Shown: piece after piece, positions 55,445-62,941 of the stretch
Numbering within the stretch: the stretch's first letter is position 1
How the letters are laid out: every line of letters begins with the position of its first letter
Assembly (NCBI RefSeq): GCF_000373265.1
Contig: NZ_KB890762.1
Coordinates: 1,002,833 to 1,066,832, forward strand
DNA from: Pontibacter roseus DSM 17521
GTDB taxonomy: Bacteria > Bacteroidota > Bacteroidia > Cytophagales > Hymenobacteraceae
Length of the DNA stretch: 64,000 bases
Reading direction: 5' to 3'
The notes under the pieces: generated by a model
Seen by the model: only the letters and a program-made list of their open reading frames with translations
The model's database searches: none
What the model was told of the DNA's origin: nothing
Translations under genes and position numbers: made by a program

Positions 55445-55580
55445 TGCTACTTTAGTTCTGAGTTCTGAGATATGAGTCACGAGTTTTATCACAACCGTAA
55501 AACACGGAATTCTTGACTCAGAACTCGCGACTCTGCACTAAAACTCCTCAACTCTTAAACCCCAAACTCATAACTCCAAT
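55445..55580. repeat. ACTCAGAACTCNNGACTC simple-repeat patch
   Basis: Low-complexity region of ACTC/AACTC words (GACTCAGAACTCGCGACTC; AACTCCTCAACTCTTAAAC; AACTCATAACTCC), up to the start of the YhcH gene. The same kind of sequence precedes murB and lies beside the 16547 gene. Confidence 0.45.
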
Positions 55581-55581
55581 C

Positions 55582-56031
55582 ATGGTTCTCGACAAACTCG
55601 CTAACGCCAATCGCTATACCTGCATGCATCCTTTGTTCCCTCAGGCTTTCCAGTTTCTGCAGGAGGCGGACCTGCTGCACCTGCCCCTTGGCCAACAGGC
55701 CATTGTGGGCAAAGATTTGTTCGCCATTATTTCGGAAGGGACAGGTATACCCGAGAAGGACGCCAGGCTGGAGGTACACCGCAAATACATTGACATACAA
55801 TACGTCATCTTGGGCACCGACCACATGGGCTGGAAAGACCTGGCCCTATGCGATGCCCCCAACGACCCCTATAACGAGGACCGTGACGCCGCCTTCTTCC
55901 CTGACAAGACCAGCAATTGGTTCGATGTGCCGGCAGGTTCTTTCATCATCTTCTACCCCGACGATGCCCACGCCGCCATGATTACGGAGAAAAACGTGCG
56001 GAAGGTGGTGCTGAAGATTGCCGTGCAGTAG
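55582..56031 (+). CDS. YhcH/YjgK/YiaL (DUF386) family protein
   Basis: Cupin-fold protein of 149 residues, started at ATG 55582; a longer frame to 55513 is repeat sequence. It has the core VHRKYIDIQYVILGTDHMGW, FFPDKTSNWFDVPAGSFIIFYP, and the histidine DDAHAAM. Family members such as NanQ are sugar mutarotase-like or biofilm-associated. No sugar genes adjoin, so the role is open. Confidence 0.88.
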   Translation: MVLDKLANANRYTCMHPLFPQAFQFLQEADLLHLPLGQQAIVGKDLFAIISEGTGIPEKDARLEVHRKYIDIQYVILGTDHMGWKDLALCDAPNDPYNEDRDAAFFPDKTSNWFDVPAGSFIIFYPDDAHAAMITEKNVRKVVLKIAVQ

Positions 56032-56103
56032 TGGGGAGTTCAGATATAAGGCTGATAAGCGTATGTTTTCGTTTATACAGTAGTTAGCGGTCACAGATAA
56101 ATA

Positions 56104-56673
56104 TTGAAAGCGTTGCATAATATAGATTTTAAAAGGATTTTGATAACTACAGGTTTTTGTTTGTTGTCAGGAATTTTAACGGCTGTAATACTTAATGCAT
56201 TTGAAATATATCAAGTAACACTCCTTATTGTACCTGGCTTTCTTTTTGGGTTGGCAATTATTCTATCAAATTCTAATCTGTTCAGAGATAAAGTTCAACA
56301 GGCGCTGACAACGATCCTGCTGTGTACAATATGTTGGATGGTTCTATTATTCTTATCGACATTATCAATTTATTTTCCTTTTCATCCCTTGGTAGGGTAT
56401 TCGATTGTTGGATTTGTTTCTGCAGTCGTCACCTTTCTAATCTTTTGCATTTTCATAAAGTTCGAAAATGTAATACAAACAGCGGTTGCGGCTGGAGCTT
56501 CGGGAATTGTGGCATTCGCTATATTCTTTTTTATTACAGATAAGAAAGTTGGTGCTGCAGGGAGTTTAGAATATCTCTTCATCTTGTGGCAGACATTTGT
56601 GGGTTTTGCTATTAGCATAGGAATAAAGAAAACTACATCCGCTAACAAAGCACATATGTTAAACATTGGCTAA
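56104..56673 (+). CDS. AT-rich integral membrane protein, unknown
   Basis: A 189-residue protein with about six hydrophobic segments. It starts at TTG (56104); no ATG lies before the first segment. Its base composition is far more AT-rich than neighbours. I do not recognise the family. Together with the following acetyltransferase and arr it forms a small AT-rich block, compatible with recent transfer. Confidence 0.6.
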   Translation: MKALHNIDFKRILITTGFCLLSGILTAVILNAFEIYQVTLLIVPGFLFGLAIILSNSNLFRDKVQQALTTILLCTICWMVLLFLSTLSIYFPFHPLVGYSIVGFVSAVVTFLIFCIFIKFENVIQTAVAAGASGIVAFAIFFFITDKKVGAAGSLEYLFILWQTFVGFAISIGIKKTTSANKAHMLNIG

Positions 56674-56734
56674 CGCCATGTTCACCCTATGTTCAGTCCG
56701 TTAGGTCTACCAAGAAACCACCCTCAAGTAAAGC

Positions 56735-57259
56735 ATGAATCAAATCAGCATCAACAGAGTTACGATAAACGACATTCACCAACTCCAGGAAATTGGCAGG
56801 CTAACATTTTCCGAAACGTTTTCAGCTGGAAACACGGAGGAAAACATGAAGCAGTACCTGGAAGAGGGGTTTTCTGTTGAGAAACTGACTGCTGAACTCA
56901 ATGACCAAAATTCGGAATTCTATTTTGCGACAAGTGAGGATAAAGTAGTTGGCTATTTGAAACTGAACTTCGGTACGTCTCAGACAGAGCTGAAAGACGA
57001 AAATGCTCTTGAGATAGAAAGGATTTATGTGTTAAAGGAATTTCATGGGAAAAGCGTAGGACAACTTCTTTACGAACATGCCATGCAGGTTGCGAGGCAG
57101 AAGCGCGTGGATTACGTTTGGCTGGGTGTCTGGGAAGAAAATCCAAGAGCCATAAACTTCTATAAGAAAAACGGTTTCGTTGAGTTTGATGAACATGTTT
57201 TCAGATTAGGCGATGACGAGCAGACAGACATCATGATGAAGCTCAAACTGAAAGGCTAA
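56735..57259 (+). CDS. GNAT acetyltransferase, PaiA-like
   Basis: A 174-residue GCN5-type N-acetyltransferase. The acetyl-CoA loop is in YVLKEFHGKSVGQLLYEHA, and the end WLGVWEENPRAINFYKKNGF and DIMMKL resembles PaiA spermidine/spermine acetyltransferases. The DNA is AT-rich. Polyamine or drug acetylation cannot be separated by sequence. It lies 32 bp before arr. Confidence 0.82.
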   Translation: MNQISINRVTINDIHQLQEIGRLTFSETFSAGNTEENMKQYLEEGFSVEKLTAELNDQNSEFYFATSEDKVVGYLKLNFGTSQTELKDENALEIERIYVLKEFHGKSVGQLLYEHAMQVARQKRVDYVWLGVWEENPRAINFYKKNGFVEFDEHVFRLGDDEQTDIMMKLKLKG

Positions 57260-57291
57260 TCAGATTATATAATTAGTAAAGTACGACGGCG

Positions 57292-57738
57292 ATGGATACA
57301 AACAGAAGCAAGGACAACTCAATGGGGTCAAGCTACAACCTGAATTCACAAACCTTCTATCATGGTACCAAGGCTAATCTGAACCAGGGAGATTTGATTG
57401 AGCCCGGCTATACCTCCAACTATGGCAAGCGTAAAAAGGCGAACTATGTCTATCTGACTGCCACTTTAGATGCCGCTATTTGGGGAGCCGAACTTGCTGT
57501 GGGCGAAGGCCCCGGCAGGATTTACATAGTAGAGCCTACTGGCCCGATTGAAAATGACCCTAACTTGACGAACAAGAAATTCCCTGGAAATCCCACAAAG
57601 TCCTACCGCTCCCGAAATCCGATTCGGGTGGTTGGTGAGGTCACAGAGTGGCAGGGACACACCCCGGAGCAGCTAAAGGCCATGCAGGAGCACCTGGAGC
57701 GACTGAAGCTACAAGGCATTGAAGCAATAGAGGATTGA
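57292..57738 (+). CDS. arr: NAD-dependent rifampin ADP-ribosyltransferase (Arr)
   Basis: Inactivates rifamycins by ADP-ribosylating the ansa-chain hydroxyl. The 148-residue protein has the diagnostic FYHGTKANL, WGAELA, IYIVEPTGPIENDPNLTNKK and FPGNPTKSYRS segments. Key residues His24, Tyr54 and Asp89 each fall at five positions after the His19/Tyr49/Asp84 of the mycobacterial enzyme, as expected from the longer N-terminus. It lies between two acetyltransferase genes. Such chromosomal arr genes are widespread in environmental bacteria; activity here is predicted, not shown. Confidence 0.93.
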   Translation: MDTNRSKDNSMGSSYNLNSQTFYHGTKANLNQGDLIEPGYTSNYGKRKKANYVYLTATLDAAIWGAELAVGEGPGRIYIVEPTGPIENDPNLTNKKFPGNPTKSYRSRNPIRVVGEVTEWQGHTPEQLKAMQEHLERLKLQGIEAIED

Positions 57739-57922
57739 GTAAAAATATCAGACAAGCACATTGAGTAGCTGAAGCAACGACCTGCTGAAATACCAATAGA
57801 TTGTGACGAGTACAATGTTCAGCTCAAGGTTTCTGCTCTTACCTCACTCTTTTAAGGCTGGCAAGCGCGCAGAAAACGCCACAAGCCACGTGCCAGCTAC
57901 CTACGTACTCAAATCACACAAC

Positions 57923-58375
57923 ATGATTCAAATCATACGAACTGACTCAGCAAACGAAGACTTCATCCAACTCGTGAAGTTCCTGGACACTGACCTAGCG
58001 GAGAAAGACGGGGATGAACATGCCTTTTATGCGCAGTTCAATAAAGTGGATGCCATCAAACATGTCGTGGTGGCCTACGCTGGCGAAGTGGCTGTGGGTT
58101 GTGGGGCCATCAAACACTTTGAGCCGGGCACTATGGAAGTAAAGCGCATGTTCGTTGACCCTGTATACAGAGGCAAAGGCATCGCTTCACGCATCCTATC
58201 AGAGTTAGAGGGTTGGGCCAGTGAACTTTCCTATACCAGATGTATTCTGGAAACAGGCACAAGGCAACAAGAGGCCATCAGGCTGTATAGCAAGAGCAAC
58301 TACATCCAGATACCTAACTACGGCCAGTATGCAGGGGTGCAAAATAGTCTGTGCTTCGAGAAGCTAGTGAAGTAA
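57923..58375 (+). CDS. GNAT acetyltransferase
   Basis: A 150-residue N-acetyltransferase from ATG 57923 (the frame extends 40 codons upstream but that part is not GNAT-like). The acetyl-CoA motif is VDPVYRGKGIASRIL, followed by CILETGTRQQEAIRLYSKSNY. The ETGxxQ pattern suits a small-molecule acetyltransferase. Substrate is unknown. The last gene of the small cluster; convergent with the serine hydrolase. Confidence 0.85.
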   Translation: MIQIIRTDSANEDFIQLVKFLDTDLAEKDGDEHAFYAQFNKVDAIKHVVVAYAGEVAVGCGAIKHFEPGTMEVKRMFVDPVYRGKGIASRILSELEGWASELSYTRCILETGTRQQEAIRLYSKSNYIQIPNYGQYAGVQNSLCFEKLVK

Positions 58376-58426
58376 CTGCTTTCTTCATTATAGAGCACTT
58401 CTGCTCAATCTCTTATCCCACTAAAC

Positions 58427-59500
58427 CTACCGCGTCAGGTGCAGCAAATCCCGCACCAGCCACGACTCCGGACATAACGCCGGGTATCTTTTAAGTCCAT
58501 CCAAAAAACCAGTCAGCAAATGCGGGTTATCGGCGATGTTCGAGAAGTAGGCAATCAGCACCTCCTGCTCCGGTATACCAATGACCAGGTGACTGAAGCC
58601 GCTGGTGTTGCCGGTATGGTATAGCTCAAGTCCGCCGGATGTACGTTCCGAGCAGAACCAGCCCATTCCGTAATAGCCATTCGCATACCCTTGCAAGGGA
58701 TACGCTACCTGCTCCAGCGCCGTAGTTATACCTTGCATTTGGGTCAGCGCCTTGTGCCATTTCTGGTAATCCTGCAGCGAGGTATAGATACAGCCATCGC
58801 CGCGGGTGGCCGTGCAAGTGCCCTGGTCGGAATACATAAAGCCTCCCTGGCCATCTCTTGCATACCCCATCGCGCGGTGGGCAATGGGTCCTCCGCTGGT
58901 GTAAAGCGTACTGCTTTGCATACCCAGAGGTTCAAAAACATTCTCCTTCAGAAAGTCATCATAAAGCTGCCCCGTCACTCGCTCCACCACCAGCGCCAGC
59001 AGCACGTAGCCGGTGTTGCTATACCTGTATTGGGTGCCTGGTCTGAAATAAGTATTGGACTGAGAGGCCGTAATCGCCAGCACTTCCTCATCGGTCACCT
59101 GTGTTTCTCTGCTTTCTTCCACAAACTCCTCATAGTCTAGTAACCCGGAAGAATGCGTGAGCAGGTGGCGCAGGGTAATCTGGCCAGCCGCAGGTTTAAA
59201 ACCTGAGAAGATATTATGTATTGCAGCATCGTAGGAAACCAATCCCCGCTGCACCAGCAGTTGCACGCAGTAAGCCGTGAATTGTTTGGAGACAGAAGCC
59301 ATCCGGAAGTTGGTATGCGGCATGATTGGCTCCCCAGTGGAGAGGTCGGCCATACCTATACCCCGCTCATACAGGATTTCCCCCTGAGCCGCCACTAACA
59401 CCGCAGCGCCAGGTGCGTCGGCACTGTACTGAGATTCCAGCAGCGCATCCAAGGATTCTGACAGGTTGTTTTTCATCTTGTTCCAGGTATAGCCGTTCAT
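58427..59500 (-). CDS. serine hydrolase, class C beta-lactamase / AmpC-like family
   Basis: A 357-residue penicillin-binding-like serine hydrolase. The nucleophile motif is Ser69-x-x-Lys72 (MASVSKQF), the second is Tyr160-Ser-Asn162 (YRYSNTGY), and a YHTGNTSGF C-terminal motif takes the place of KTG. There is no signal peptide, so a cytoplasmic esterase or peptidase role is likelier than secreted beta-lactamase. Its ATG overlaps the stop of the TIGR02757 gene by one base. Confidence 0.85.
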   Translation of the reverse strand: MNGYTWNKMKNNLSESLDALLESQYSADAPGAAVLVAAQGEILYERGIGMADLSTGEPIMPHTNFRMASVSKQFTAYCVQLLVQRGLVSYDAAIHNIFSGFKPAAGQITLRHLLTHSSGLLDYEEFVEESRETQVTDEEVLAITASQSNTYFRPGTQYRYSNTGYVLLALVVERVTGQLYDDFLKENVFEPLGMQSSTLYTSGGPIAHRAMGYARDGQGGFMYSDQGTCTATRGDGCIYTSLQDYQKWHKALTQMQGITTALEQVAYPLQGYANGYYGMGWFCSERTSGGLELYHTGNTSGFSHLVIGIPEQEVLIAYFSNIADNPHLLTGFLDGLKRYPALCPESWLVRDLLHLTR

Positions 59501-60276
59501 CAGAACTTCTCCTCCACCCCCAGCCCGAAGAGGGCGTAATCGTACTTCACCGGGTCCGTTGGGTCAAAGGTTCGCAAATGGTTGGTCAGTTCCTCGGCCG
59601 TCTGCCAGTCCATACCTTTCCGCGTGATGAGGCCCAGCCTGCGGGCCACCCGCTCCACGTGCACATCGCAAGGGCAAACCAAATCGGCAGGTTGCATGGT
59701 ATGCCATAAGCCGAAGTCCACACCGCCGTCAGCCGGCCGCACCATCCAGCGCAGATACATGTTGAGTCGCTTGCAGGCCGATTTCCGTGCGGGAGTGGAG
59801 ATGTGCTTTTTAGTGCGATGCGGTGCTTCCTCCAGACTGAACACCAGGTCATGGAAATGCTCCAGCCGCTCCTTCTGCGACTTAACTTCGTCCCGCTCTC
59901 CAGTAAAAGCCGTCTCCAGACTTTCGTGCTGCTGGTAGTACCACCTGAAAAAATGCAACAGGTAGAGCAAATCTGTGTCGTTGAAGGTGCGGTGCTTGAA
60001 ACCCAAAAAGCGTGGCAGGTCCTGCTCCCGGTGGTGCAGAATGAAATCGTGGGGGGCATTGTCCATCAGGTCCATCAGTTTCAGGCAGTTGTTGATGATG
60101 GTCTTTCGCTGCCCCCAGGCCAATATAGCGGCAAAGAACCCGCTTATCTCAATGTCCTGCCTCTTGGTAAACCGATGCGGAATAGAAACCGGGTCATGCG
60201 GGATGAAGCTGGGCTGGTTGTATGTTGCCACCCGGTCATCGAGCAGCGCTTTGATGGCAGCGAGGTCTCCTTTCAT
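59500..60276 (-). CDS. TIGR02757 (DUF2400) family protein
   Basis: A 258-residue protein from Met at 60276 (the frame extends 22 codons to 60342, which is possible). It has RVATYNQPSFIPHDPVSIPHRF, EISGFFAAILAWGQRKTIINN, and LLYLLHFFRWYY, with HVERVARRLGLITRKG, all typical. The fold is related to HhH DNA glycosylase-like proteins, but function is unproven. Coupled to the serine hydrolase. Confidence 0.85.
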   Translation of the reverse strand: MKGDLAAIKALLDDRVATYNQPSFIPHDPVSIPHRFTKRQDIEISGFFAAILAWGQRKTIINNCLKLMDLMDNAPHDFILHHREQDLPRFLGFKHRTFNDTDLLYLLHFFRWYYQQHESLETAFTGERDEVKSQKERLEHFHDLVFSLEEAPHRTKKHISTPARKSACKRLNMYLRWMVRPADGGVDFGLWHTMQPADLVCPCDVHVERVARRLGLITRKGMDWQTAEELTNHLRTFDPTDPVKYDYALFGLGVEEKF

Positions 60277-60478
60277 GAGGTTGAGTACGTGAGTAGAAGG
60301 GATGCAAGTTAAGAAATGTTCTGCTTCACCAAATGTATTCATGGGTTCGATGCCATTGACCTTGAAGGTTGCTTGTTAATTGTTTCATAGCTTCGCCTGT
60401 GTGGCGGGCACCTACTTTTTTCCTTCGCCTGGCATACCTGCCATACCTGTTGTAGCTCCGTCATCCCCCTACACATTC

Positions 60479-60680
60479 TGTCATTCCGACGAAAGGAGGA
60501 ATCTGTTACGCTGCCTGCCACCGGTTCGAGCGCAGCGGGAACCGGCGGTGAAAGATGCCGGACAGTTATCATGTAGGGGGTTTCCTCTGTTTCCTTATCG
60601 TTCTCAGGAAAGCCGCATCCGCGCTGGCGCTGGATGTGCGGCCGGAAGGGCGTGAGATTCCTCCTTTCGTCGGAATGACA
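60479..60680. repeat. 200-bp repeat element, copy B (inverted)
   Basis: Ends are TGTCATTCCGACGAAAGGAG and its complement near 60660-60680. The reverse complement aligns along its length with copy A at 48815-49014, including GCGCTGGCGCTGGATGTGCG-like and CACCGGTTCGAGCGCAGCGG parts. Interior frames are closed. Confidence 0.8.
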
Positions 60681-61004
60681 ATTACGAATGATAGGATTCG
60701 TACTAGATATTCTCCTCCCACGAGGGGCAGGTGTGGGACACAAGAACACAGTTAGAGCCAGAGGCCGCAGCCAAGGAGTGACTTACCCAGTCCTTGGGTA
60801 GAGCGCCTTGTAGGTTTCCGGTGCCGCAGGCATTGCGACGTAGGAGCAAAGGAAAGATACACAGCGCGAGGCCAAAGGACGATGCCCCGCGGCTTGAGCG
60901 CTCGAACAGCAGCTATGAAACGATAGGTAAAAGGGCATCGGAACTGGCGGAAGCTATGAAACAATAACCTGCCAGCTATTAGCTATATAACAACCAAAAC
61001 AAAA

Positions 61005-61032
61005 AAGCCTGAACATTGCTGCTTAGGCTTTC
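61005..61032 (-). terminator. terminator of the LysM protein gene
   Basis: 7-bp stem (arms 61005-61011 and 61026-61032) with a 14-nt loop; the minus strand continues TTTTTTGTTTTGG. Confidence 0.7.
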
Positions 61033-61056
61033 CATGTATATTATGGCTATACCTTG

Positions 61057-62055
61057 TTACGGCATATAAGACAACTCCACTCTGAACTTCTGGTCCACCG
61101 CACCCAACTTCTGATAAGCCTTTTTCGAGAGACGCACTATCACCTTGTCGTTGGCGCCAGTCTCTGGCAGTTTGCCGATGACGCGCACGTACACCACTTG
61201 GTTGTTCATGGCGTTCTTCACCTGCATGATGGTGCCGACCGGAGCCGACTTGTGCAGGGCCAAGTATTTGTTGGTGTCAGCTTTCGGGTCAATCATCTCG
61301 GCCATACCGCTCTCCATGATTTTCTTCACGCCTGAGGCTGAGTCCACTTCTTCCTCCTCTTCTTCTTCCACCGCACGCTCTGGAGTGGCGGCAGGGGCCA
61401 ACACCACATGCGTGTTAGCTGGAACCGTGGCCGCCGTTGCCGCTGTAGAGGCTACGGCAGTATCTTCCGCCTTCGGCTTGCCAATGGCATCATCCGACTC
61501 TGAAACATAAATAGGTTTCTTGGACGGCACTGCCATTCCCTTGCCTACCACCAGGGAGGCACCTACGCTGATGTTGTTGTCAGCCAGTTTGTTCCAGCTG
61601 CGAATGTCCTCTACCCGAACGCCGTGCATGCGCGAAATAGAGTAAAGCGTCTGCTGTGGCTCTACGGTATGTATTTTCTCACCTCTGTCATTCACTGTAA
61701 AGGTGCGGTTGCTCGCTGCGGCGGCGGCTGCCGTGGTTCCGGTAGCCGGAATCGTAGCCGGAGCCTTGGCAGTGGCTGTTACAGGCATGGCTTTGCGGGG
61801 AATCAGCACTACTTGCCCAATGGTGATGGTAGACTCCACTGATGGGTTCGACTCCACGATTTGCGATACAGTCACGTTGTACTTCCTGGAAAGGGCATAA
61901 AGCGTTTCCTTGGGTTCCACCTTGTGTTGCAGGTATAACTTACCGTTTTTCCGTTCAACGCCTACAGAGTCGCGCACGGCCGATGTGTCGAAGGCGGAAG
62001 CGGTGAAGGATAACAGGGGAACGGACAGAAGAGTAATGAATAAAGATCGAACCAT
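61057..62055 (-). CDS. secreted LysM protein with C-terminal double-psi beta-barrel-like domain
   Basis: The 332-residue protein has a signal peptide (about residues 1-21), two LysM peptidoglycan-binding domains (HKVEPKETLYALSRKYNVTV near residue 45; HTVEPQQTLYSISRMHGVRV near residue 130), an acidic linker with a Glu run, and an RlpA-like C-terminal region (MQVKNAMNNQVVYVRVIGKLP, VIVRLSKKAYQKLG). A cell-wall role is likely; whether it is catalytic is unclear. It starts 3 bp after the stop of the DUF4905 gene. Confidence 0.85.
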   Translation of the reverse strand: MVRSLFITLLSVPLLSFTASAFDTSAVRDSVGVERKNGKLYLQHKVEPKETLYALSRKYNVTVSQIVESNPSVESTITIGQVVLIPRKAMPVTATAKAPATIPATGTTAAAAAASNRTFTVNDRGEKIHTVEPQQTLYSISRMHGVRVEDIRSWNKLADNNISVGASLVVGKGMAVPSKKPIYVSESDDAIGKPKAEDTAVASTAATAATVPANTHVVLAPAATPERAVEEEEEEEVDSASGVKKIMESGMAEMIDPKADTNKYLALHKSAPVGTIMQVKNAMNNQVVYVRVIGKLPETGANDKVIVRLSKKAYQKLGAVDQKFRVELSYMP

Positions 62056-62058
62056 AGC

Positions 62059-62847
62059 TCAAGTAGTGACTGTGAATGTAAGAGAATATGCCTTTAAAGA
62101 TTCCTTGTTTTGGACGCAGTACAAACTGCGCATAAAGATAAAAAAAGTATCTGAACCAACGCCATCTAAACTGCCTGCAAGTAACTCATTTAAATGCAAA
62201 AAACCATTTAAATCAAAAACAGCCAGAAAATTATCTAATTTATTTTTTTCGTTCTGCACATAGTAGCTAACCGCCACGCAGGCCTCTGTTTCGGCATATT
62301 CTATTACCCTTACCGCCTCACAGCCAAGCTGATGCGCTACAAAATCCTGAACCTGCCCGAAATATTCCTCGCCTTCGCGGTACAAAATCGGGTAGCCTAT
62401 TTCTGAGTAACGCTGCCGCCCGAAGACCTGTACCCGGTGAGCTGCTTCTTTTTGGCTGATATCGTTTTGCAGCAGTTTCCCGTAGCAGGCATCCAGGCAG
62501 TGCAAAGTCGCATCAGGCGTGGCCACTTCATAGGCCAGCACACCCGCGGCATCCACGCCATAGAAAGCCAGTTCCGGCTGATGCCATACCTCCTCCCCTG
62601 TCTCGGCTGCCAGCGCCCGTATACCTTTGTGCTGGCCTAGTTTCCGGTCTCCGTAGCCGTGCAGGTATACCAATCCCTGGTGCGCGTCTTCCAGCCCCAT
62701 CCACCAGGTGAGTGGCTCTGGCAACCCCAGTTGCTGTAAGGTATGGCTGTGGCAGTCCAGGGTATAGAAATGGGCCAGCAACAGGTCGCTGTCTCGCACC
62801 TCCAGGGCCAGCCTCCCCGCAGCGGCGTCGATGCGGATGCGCCACAC
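62059..62847 (-). CDS. DUF4905-like protein
   Basis: A 262-residue beta-rich protein with repeated short units (YLHGYGDRKLGQHKGIRALA, GEEVWHQPELAFYGVDAAG) that suggest a propeller-like fold. I place it with DUF4905 with moderate confidence. Only a GTG at 62847 is available as a standard start, yet the codons just upstream (FKYDFGAPVW) read like protein and are open to 62910. Operon with the LysM gene. Confidence 0.68.
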   Translation of the reverse strand: MWRIRIDAAAGRLALEVRDSDLLLAHFYTLDCHSHTLQQLGLPEPLTWWMGLEDAHQGLVYLHGYGDRKLGQHKGIRALAAETGEEVWHQPELAFYGVDAAGVLAYEVATPDATLHCLDACYGKLLQNDISQKEAAHRVQVFGRQRYSEIGYPILYREGEEYFGQVQDFVAHQLGCEAVRVIEYAETEACVAVSYYVQNEKNKLDNFLAVFDLNGFLHLNELLAGSLDGVGSDTFFIFMRSLYCVQNKESLKAYSLTFTVTT

Positions 62848-62941
62848 CGGTGCGCCAAAATCGTATTTGAAGACTAAGGGAAGGATAACCGCGGAATTTT
62901 TAGTATCTTATATTGAATTGGTATATAACCAGCCCAAATGT

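Larger units (their letters stand above)
60343..61056. other. 714-bp intergenic region with repeats
   Basis: No credible gene. It contains the second copy of the 200-bp element, two inverted 16-bp repeats flanking it (60379-60394 and 60950-60965), a third AGCTATGAAAC copy near 60910, and the terminator of the LysM gene at its right end. Confidence 0.65.

Noticed and set aside
56640-56712. Possible integron attC site (GCTAAC ... GTTAGG) after the AT-rich membrane gene
   Set aside because: The outer boxes are only partly complementary, inner boxes do not pair, and no similar site follows the next genes; no integrase is nearby.
60339-60749. ORFs across repeat copy B
   Set aside because: Composed of the 200-bp repeat, which is frame-broken in copy A; not conserved as protein.
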